Origin: Mercurialis annua
Lineage: Eukaryota > Streptophyta > Magnoliopsida > Malpighiales > Euphorbiaceae
NCBI RefSeq assembly: GCF_937616625.2
Contig: NC_065570.1
Span: 64,507,665-64,571,664 of the forward strand
DNA length: 64,000 nucleotides
Direction of reading: 5' to 3'
Position 1 is the first letter of the stretch; each line of letters begins with the position of its first letter. The position numbers and the translations under genes were made by a program. The notes beneath the pieces are model-generated. The model ran no database searches. It was not told where the DNA came from and worked only from the letters and a program-made list of their open reading frames with translations. Positions 56,914 through 64,000 of this stretch are shown in pieces.

Positions 56914-58110
56914 CCTTATCATCTGAAAAACACCTCATCTTTTAGCACCAATTAGTTTGCACTCTCACCTTGGAAAATTGCCAATTTTTTCCAAATTTTC
57001 ACCTTTCGTCTTTCAATTACACCCTCGAAGTATTAAATTGACATCTTTTTACTGAAAAAAGTTCAAATTAATACTTTATATTTCAAAAAATATTTTAAAT
57101 AGTACCCAATATTAAAATTTTAAGAAAAATCATCTTCCCTAAAATTTCAAAAATTAAATTTTTATACATTAAATATAGATCAATTAAAAATATCATTAAA
57201 TAATTATTCAAGCGAAAACCGTCACCCATTTTTTCTGATCACCGCCACCCATCCATTACCAGAAAATAATCCGTTTCAAAAATTTAAGAAATATTTAAAA
57301 TAATTTTTTAAATATTAAATAATTAAATACTTATTTTTCATGAAATAATATTTTTAATTTTTTTTTAACTGGAGAAGACGATCGTTCGTCTTCTCCTACG
57401 GATAGACCCACTGTGGTGGGTCTGTTCAAGAATTGAACAAACCCACTCCAGTCACAGCCACCCATCTATTACCGGAAAATAATCCGTTCAAAAATTAAAT
57501 AAATATTTAAAGTAATTTTTTACATATAAAATAATTATGTTTTTTTTAGAAAAATTAAAATTTTTTTAACTGGAGAAGACAACGTCTTCTCTGACGGACA
57601 CACCCACTACGGTGGGTCGTTCTCAGATGGTCAGACCCACCGTGGTTGGTCTGTCCGCCGGAGAGGACGAAAATACGGTCATCTTTTTCGGTTAAAGAAA
57701 TTATTTCTTAAAAATAAATAATTATTTAATATGTAAAGAAAATTATTTTTTATATTTATTTAATTTTTGGACGGATTAAGCTTCGGTGATGGATGGGTGT
57801 CGGTGACAGGAAAAAGGTGATGGGGTGGGTGGCGGTTTTCGGTTATGTAGTTTGATTTGAAATTTATTAATTTTTGAAATAGTTTTTAGGGAAGATGGCT
57901 AAATTATTGAAATTCTAACATTGAGGAATATTTAAAATATACGTTAAGATATAAAGTATTGATTTGAATTTTTTTCAAGTGAAAAGAGGTTAATACTTCG
58001 AGAGTGCAATTGAAAGACGAAAGGTGGAAATTGAAGATTTTACAAAGTGAGTGTGCAAACGAATTGGGGCTAAAACGTGAGGGGTTTTCAGAGGATAAGC
58101 GTTTTAAAAT
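56905..58110. mobile_element. Long GGCTTAAT-family-like fold-back, copy 6
   Basis: Element about 56914-58101 (1.19 kb), ends CCTTATCATCTGAAAA and TTTTCAGAGGATAAGC, arms such as CTTTCGTCTTTCAATTACAC mirrored by GTGCAATTGAAAGACGAAAG and AAGTATTAAATTGA. The middle holds GC-rich inverted and direct blocks (ACTGGAGAAGACGATCG, CTGGAGAAGACAACGTCTTC, GACCCACCGTGGTTGGTC) not found in the smaller copies. Flanks TTTTAACAA and TTTTAAAAT match at 7 of 9 positions. Confidence 0.7.
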
Positions 58111-58659
58111 ACCTGATTTTCAAATTTATGTACATCTTTTTCACCCATTAATCCATACTTTCCGTCGATAACCTTTTCACAAACATATTGCAAAAATACT
58201 TTACTATATATAAAAAGTTTAAACTCATTTTAGGTCATTTTGTACACACACAGCCACAATCTTTTTCTACTCTTTTCCTTTTAAAATTTTCTTTGAGTTT
58301 CTTTTTCTCTTCTGTTCGTCTACATCTCTTAACTTTCTCTTTCGTCCGTCTACTTTCGCTGCACATCGTTTTCTTCCATCTCGCAATCGTGCGTCTTCAA
58401 ATGGATTTCTCATCGTGGTTTTATCGTTGTCACGTTTTTTCGGTGGATTTCTCATCACCACAATTCTTCCATTGATTTTCTCGTCATCACGTTTCTTCTA
58501 ATGGATTTCTCGATATCGTTTTTGGATGTTTTGTAAATAGATTATTGTAGATCTAGTTTTTTTTATTTATAAAATTCTTCTATTGTTCATATAATTATTT
58601 TATCTTTTTCTTATAGATTTGTTTTTTTATTTTGATGCTACTGATTTTTTAAACGTTGA

Positions 58660-58855
58660 ATTGATTTATGGTGTATTTATAGTGTATTTACGTTATAGTG
58701 TATTTCTGGTGTATTTGTAGTGTATTTCTGGTGTTTTTCTAATGTATTTATAGTTTTTAAAAATACTATAGATACACTATAAAAACATCATAGTTACACT
58801 TAAAATCACCATAATACGCTTTAAAAATAACATAGTTACACTAAAAATACGATAA
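58660..58855. repeat. GTGTATTT repeats with inverted partners
   Basis: GGTGTATTTATAGTGTATTT and similar units repeat about seven times (58668-58755). Complementary units follow (TACACTATAAAAACATCATA, ACACTAAAAATAC) to about 58855, so the block can fold back on itself. The frame at 58188-58475 just upstream is Phe/Ser-rich low complexity and not supported as a gene. Confidence 0.6.
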
Positions 58856-58857
58856 AA

Positions 58858-59225
58858 AGGGTCAATTTCACTAAAGTACCAAATGTTTATGAGTTTTATC
58901 AGTCATAATCAAACCTCTCAAAATCGGCTACTTTAGCCCATTTTGGAATATTTGAATTTTTTTATAGTCATTCATGAAGCAAACCAAAAAATTTGTCATT
59001 TGTGAATTGGCTAAACTAACCGATTTGGAATGATATAGGATATTTGAAACTTTTTTTAGGAAAATCAATCAAAATTGGCTAGTTTAGCCCATTCGCGAAT
59101 GATAAATTTTCCGGTTTAATTCATAAATGGTTAGAAAATGTTTCAAATATCCAAAAATAGGTTAAACTAGCCGATTTCGAAAGGCTTGGTTATTAATGAT
59201 AAAAACCGCAAACGTTCAGTATTTT
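58858..59225. mobile_element. Fold-back repeat with CGGCTAGTTTAG arms
   Basis: The left arm (AAGTACCAAATGTTTATGAG, TCATAATCAAACCTCTCAAA, ATCGGCTACTTTAGCCC) mirrors the right arm (GGTTAAACTAGCCGATTTCG, AAGGCTTGGTTATTAATGAT, AACGTTCAGTATTTTATTGG). Four internal TTAGCCCATT/AAACTAACCGATT units occur. No clear target duplication. Confidence 0.65.
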
Positions 59226-59644
59226 ATTGGATGAACCCTAAAAAGAATAAAAAAACACTAGAAAAAATTTGTAAGAAAGGGCATAAATCAAGATATCTTT
59301 TGAAATAAAAAAAGTAATTTTTGTAAAAAAAAATACAACTTGTAAATATGTTTAAAAACAATTTAAAGTTGAAAATAAAATACAAAATAGCGTATTATAG
59401 GAAATTTTTTCAAAAATAAAAATGCAAAAAATGTGAGATATTTTTTCTATATTTTCTTTACTGTGATAGATTATTATATTATTTTAAACAATGTAGCATT
59501 AGTTTTGAATTTCTCATATAGTTAGACCTACTTACCTAAAAAAATCCACAACATTTATATTTTTTTACAAATTTAATCTTAATAAGTTTGTTTCAGTTTT
59601 AAAAATTGACAATAATTTTAACCAATTTAATACTGTGTATAGCT

Positions 59645-59890
59645 TAACATGTACTCTATTCATCCAAATAAGATTGTTCACTTTGAGAAATTCCTTTGTT
59701 CCAAACGCTTGTCCACTTATAAAAAGCAACAATTTTTAATCTCAATTTTTTTACACTACTCCCATTTAAAATCCATTAATGAAGTAAATTAAAATTGGAG
59801 TCTACACCCTCTTAAAAAAAATAAGAAATTGGACCCTATATTAAATAAGGGTATATGATGAGAAATGTAGTAAAAAAATTATAAAGTCCA
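59645..59890. mobile_element. Decayed Stowaway-like remnant
   Basis: TACTCTATTCATCCAAATAA, then GATTGTTCACTTTGAGAAAT resembles the left end of CTCCCTCCGTCC-type MITEs. ATTAATGAAGTAAATTAAAA and ACCCTATATTAAATAAGG also occur in the copy at 13537-13803. The right terminus is missing. Confidence 0.45.
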
Positions 59891-62300
59891 AAATAATTAA
59901 TTTTTTTAAGAAGATCTTTGTTTCTGTTTCCACATCACCGAGTAAACTTGCTCCACTTCGAACCCATATCGAACAAATTGCAGCTTTGGAATACATCCCT
60001 GAAATTTTTACATCATTTTATTCTCCCTCAGCTTTCAATCCATACGTTCATTTTGCCGTAGAATCTCGTTAAAACTCCCTCTCATGTATCTCCTTGTTCA
60101 GCTGAGTGATTTTACCTCCGTATACTATAATTTACATTTTCGTTCCTTTTCTTTAAATATAAAATGATATTGTCTTTGATTTTTATTTATGTTAATATTT
60201 TAGCACTTTTATTTTAATTTTTAGTGTTAATCAATTAAATTAAAAGACTTAACTATAAAAAATAAATTTTCAATTTAGTCCCTAAACTTAAATTAAAGTT
60301 ATAAAGTCATTAAACTTCATATTAATATAATTTTTATTTATACCAATTAAAAAAATAAGTTTAAGAACTAAATTGAATTTTAATTTTGAGTATTTTGACT
60401 TAGTTGAGTAATATCAAAACTAATGGAAAAAAATAAAACATCAACGGAAATAAAAATTGAGAATCATGTTTTTCATTTTCAAATAAAGGAATGAATGTGT
60501 AACTCATGACATATATGGGGAACATATGGGAGTAACTTAATTTTAAAAATGTCACACGTATTAGACTTTTATTTATTTGAAGCACAACCTTTGAAAAATA
60601 TTTTGACTTAATTTGTATAAATACATTTCAATTAAACAGATTTATTAAAGGAAAGTTCGATTTTTTTTTATTTCTAGCCAAGTCTTTTTTTTCCAATTGA
60701 AACATTTTTATCAAAATCATTATATTACAACTGACAAAATTATAAAAATTAAATATAAATAAAAAAGCGGATTATTTGCATATTAAATTTCAATGTTTCA
60801 TCTTTTTAGCGATTTAATCTCGAGTTTTGAAATTTACATCACACATCCTATAACTAATTTGGTTATCGTTCCATACAAAACACCGCTGTTTGATACTCAT
60901 TTATATCTTTAAATTTTGTGAAAACTATTATAGGCTACATAATGTCAAAAAATTGAAAGGTTGGAATGTGCAATGCACACTTAAAAAATGGTACTGAATC
61001 GCTAAAATAGTGAAATATTGCAATTTGATATATCTGAAAAAATCCTAAAGAATTATTTTTAAAAAAATTAAATTACTAACAATAATTAAAATATACTAAT
61101 TAAAATTGATATTTTTCAAAAGTCTGGCCATAAATAAAAAAGAAAAAAAACATAAATCTGAATGTATTACACACTCCGTTCGGTAAGGATACAAAAAAGC
61201 AAATGGTTAAACCAAATACATTAAATTTACTACAAAATCATTATATAGTTTTTTCCAAGCATACGTGCAATTCATCTTTGGAGTAATAAAATAATTTCAA
61301 AGAATTATAAACATTTCTAGATTTGATGCCAAATGCCAAGCACTTGTTTGGAAACTAGTGGTGGGACACCACATTCAAACTCAGCCTAACATTTCTTGAG
61401 TGAAAATTATAAAATATGCAGTTCATATGCATACAAAGAGAAGAATACTAATGACATGTATTCTATCACTCGAATGCACAAACATGTTACAAAACTCTCT
61501 CATAAAGTTTTTAAACATGATCCTCCCCGTCATTAACTAGACTTTTTCAGTAGTCAAAATTTGTTTTGGAATATTTTTGATAAGTCAAATTCTGTCAAAA
61601 GAATGGGGGCAGATTTATGCTGAAACTGAACTCTGTAGGGGGTATGTACCCGGTCCAAATCACTGAAACAAAATTTTTATTTTATTTTAAAATCAAACTG
61701 AAATTTCAAACCGAACCGAAATAGTGGATTCATTCTATTTATTAGCTTGGTTCGTTAATTTTAGTATGATTTGCGCTAAAAAGTTAACTAAACTTTTTTT
61801 ATATTTAAAACCAAACCAAGTCAAAAACCCAATTTCTTGTTCATAATATCAAACCACACCGAACCAAATTTGTCGGTTTGGTTATTCGGTTTAGTGTTAC
61901 ACACCTAGCACTCTGTCCATTCTTTCAAAAAAACTATTATTCTAATTTCTAGTCTCTACCTCACATTCTAATTTATAAGTTTACTTCTTCCAACTACTAA
62001 TATAAATGTAAAGTCATCTAGCAAAATTAAGCATAAATACAGAGACAAACACAACAGAATAGGCAAAGAATTATTTATTGGCTTTTTCCCATACTACTTT
62101 ATCTAGGCAATCTATATATCTTTCTCATGTTCTATACAGCACTATGCAATTGTAATTTCAGAACATTTTCTATAATTCTATATGCCCAACCTAGTAACCA
62201 TCACTCAATCTGATTAACAGAAGAGGAAAAAAAAATGACTAGAGCAAATATACCTAATAGAGAGTAGTATAGTTTTTACTAACCAGAGTTGAACATTTGG
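59891..62300. other. Gene-free stretch before the CCCH gene
   Basis: Mostly AT-rich. A 54-codon open stretch at 59908-60072 has raised GC but no start and no recognised family (see findings). TCATATTAATATAATTTTTA and nearby text form short fold-backs. A GGTTCGGTT/AAACCGAAC dispersed repeat occupies about 61640-61905. The final 200 bases may hold the 3' untranslated region of the minus-strand CCCH gene. Confidence 0.4.
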
Positions 62301-64000
62301 TTACTCCTCCTGGTTTTGACAAAATTCAGCAAACACAGACAGCCTCTTCCTTGTACTTGGATCATAAAGAACTTTCTGAACATGAGCATCAAATTCTTCC
62401 TTCGATAATTCCGATTCATCTCCCGGTAAAGCACACTCAATGCCATCGTCAGAGGGAAACCAGGGTTTATAAATTGTATCAACTGTGGAGATTTTCTCGG
62501 GGAGTTCTGTTTGGGTGGAGAGATTGTCCGTTGCGGTTTGATCATTGAGAGTAGAGTTTAAGCTTTTCTTGGACGATTCTGAGTTGGTGTGCATTCTTTG
62601 TTTCCTGTAATGGCCAGTTTTAACATCTGGGCTGATAATGTCCAAACCAGGGTATTCAGATACATTGACGGTGCTGCTCATATGGATTCCTTCATCTCTC
62701 GGAGCCAATGGAGATGTAGAAGACTCCGGTGCGACTGCTTGCGCATATGATCTTGACGAAGATGACTTGAAAGAAGCATAAAGAAACAGTTAAAAACAGA
62801 TAATTATAAGCACAATCTGTAACATTCATTTCAAATCTTTAAGTTTCAAGCATTAATTAATATCAAGATTTTCTTGTTTTAAAAGAATCAAGAAAATACA
62901 GGAATTTACTTCAGAATAGTTGAAACAAGCGGGTCGTACTTCTTCTTGTCCATGTGCAAACTGCAAAAAGATAACCCCAATTTCAATTATTCCATATCAA
63001 GATTCGTAAATTAAGCCATCCGACTCCGTTTCTTGAAATTCCGGTGGCCGGAAAATAACATTACAACAAGAAAGCAATGAACATACATTTCTTTTCACTA
63101 CTGGTAAGCAGAGGCGAATAGTATTATTGCCTTTGGATCCAATAATTTTCATTTTTTTCCCTTCCTCCGCTTATGCCAAACACGCAGTAAAAAAAACAAT
63201 GCGTCTTGCAAATTTATATAGTTTAATTAAATGTCTCGCCGACTTAGATTTTTTTTAAAGCCTAAATAGGTTATAAAAAAATCATTAAACTTAAAATTTA
63301 TTTTTTCAGTTAATGTAACAGAGATGAATATTTTTTCTTTAAACTTCAATTCTTGTTAGCTAATCTGCGTCTGATTCCTAATATTTCTTTGCTTAATTGC
63401 ATAATTCTAATAAGAAATGTAATTATCTACTCTTAATTTGCCGCCAAACATTATTTTAAGGCTTTCACAAATCATCAAATTCAACAGTAAAAAATCGATT
63501 AAAAGCTATCACAAATTCAAAAACCAATGTACTAACAAAAATTATAACAGAAATTAAACTAGAGATTAATCAAATTTGAAAATCTAACTTCCAATTTTGA
63601 TGATAAACATCCACAAAATCTAATGGCTGTAAATTAATAAGAGAGACTTGCTTGATTCAAAACATCTACAGATTGAGTTCAAATTTCAACTATAATTTAT
63701 TTTCAGCTTCTGATCACAAAATATATAGTCCTAAATTCGTTACTATGCGGCAACAATTTAATCTGACGGTTCTAAATTAATCATAGAAATGAACACGCAG
63801 AGAGGCATGATTTCTGATTTTTTGTGCTTAATAATCGATCATAAAATCTTATTTCAAAAGAATCATAGAATTCACACTGTTAAACGACGTAGTTTGATCG
63901 TACAAAAACAATCATGAAAGAGAGGGCTAGAAAGTAACCTGACATTTGGAACCGTAACGGCAATGTCCAAAATTCTCCCAAGAACGACACAGCTCACTCT
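62301..64000 (-). CDS. CCCH zinc-finger protein, C-terminal part (cut by window edge)
   Basis: Three minus-strand exons are visible: 64000-63939 (continuing beyond the window), 62960-62910 and 62765-62301, joined by phase-0 GT-AG introns and ending in a TAA, for 191 residues. Exons 1 and 2 together encode one TIS11/tristetraprolin-type finger: LCRSWENFGHCRYGSKCQ then FAHGQEEVRP, with C-x8-C-x5-C-x3-H spacing. Such fingers bind AU-rich RNA, usually to control mRNA stability; a second finger may lie outside the window. The rest is Ser/Thr-rich and probably disordered, with a conserved-looking end (KPWFPSDDGIECALPGDESE, FDAHVQKVLYDPSTRKRLSV, FAEFCQNQEE). The family member cannot be named without the missing 5' part. 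Confidence 0.85.

Noticed and set aside
58188..58475. 95-codon Phe/Ser-rich open frame and its antisense partner
   Set aside because: TTC/TCT-rich low complexity, no family resemblance, no splice context; composition explains the open length.
1..64000. CRISPR array, operon or bacterial island
   Set aside because: No regularly spaced identical repeats; genes carry spliceosomal introns and plant domains.

Overview
This window looks like nuclear DNA of a dicotyledonous plant. It is very AT-rich, its genes carry many short GT-AG introns, its protein families are plant-typical (TCP factor, half-size ABCG transporter with a long N-terminus, plastid-type GET3, MIP1 leucine-zipper/DUF547 protein, LysM-RLK-like kinase, CCCH zinc finger), and the gaps are packed with small plant-style transposons. 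The species cannot be named from the sequence. No bacterial, organellar, viral or CRISPR content was seen.

Layout: 1-12.4 kb has no gene. It holds SINEs, a PPR gene relic, a degenerate ATACATC-rich repeat and a 3.5-kb element with long inverted ends (7028-10492) that itself carries a CACTA-like insertion. At 12504-13115 (+) lies a single-exon class I TCP transcription factor. At 17902-24969 (+) lies a 14-exon ABCG24/28-type transporter, rebuilt here as 1106 residues, with two GC-AG introns and several transposons inside introns. Converging on it is an 11-exon plastid-type GET3/ArsA ATPase gene (25991-29434, minus; 399 residues). At 32351-37521 (+) lies a 10-exon leucine-zipper/DUF547 gene (597 residues). 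At 41229-42572 (minus) lies an intronless LysM-RLK-related kinase of 447 residues whose HRD and DFG aspartates are both replaced (predicted pseudokinase). From 43 to 62 kb there is mostly transposon-derived DNA with an RNase H relic (44070-44606), a small unrecognised two-exon gene (52615-53458, minus) and a second copy of the large element (about 49000-51220). The 3' part of a CCCH zinc-finger gene runs off the right edge (62301-64000, minus).

The genes do not form a pathway; they are ordinary, separately transcribed plant genes. The strongest unifying signal is in the gaps: at least seven fold-back elements with GGCTTAAT-like ends, five of them flanked by perfect and different 9-bp target duplications, plus further fold-backs with other ends and perfect 9-10-bp duplications. 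This indicates repeated activity of Mutator-like non-autonomous transposons, including inside ABCG introns. All exon models come from reading frames, splice signals and family resemblance by eye; no alignment or expression data were available.
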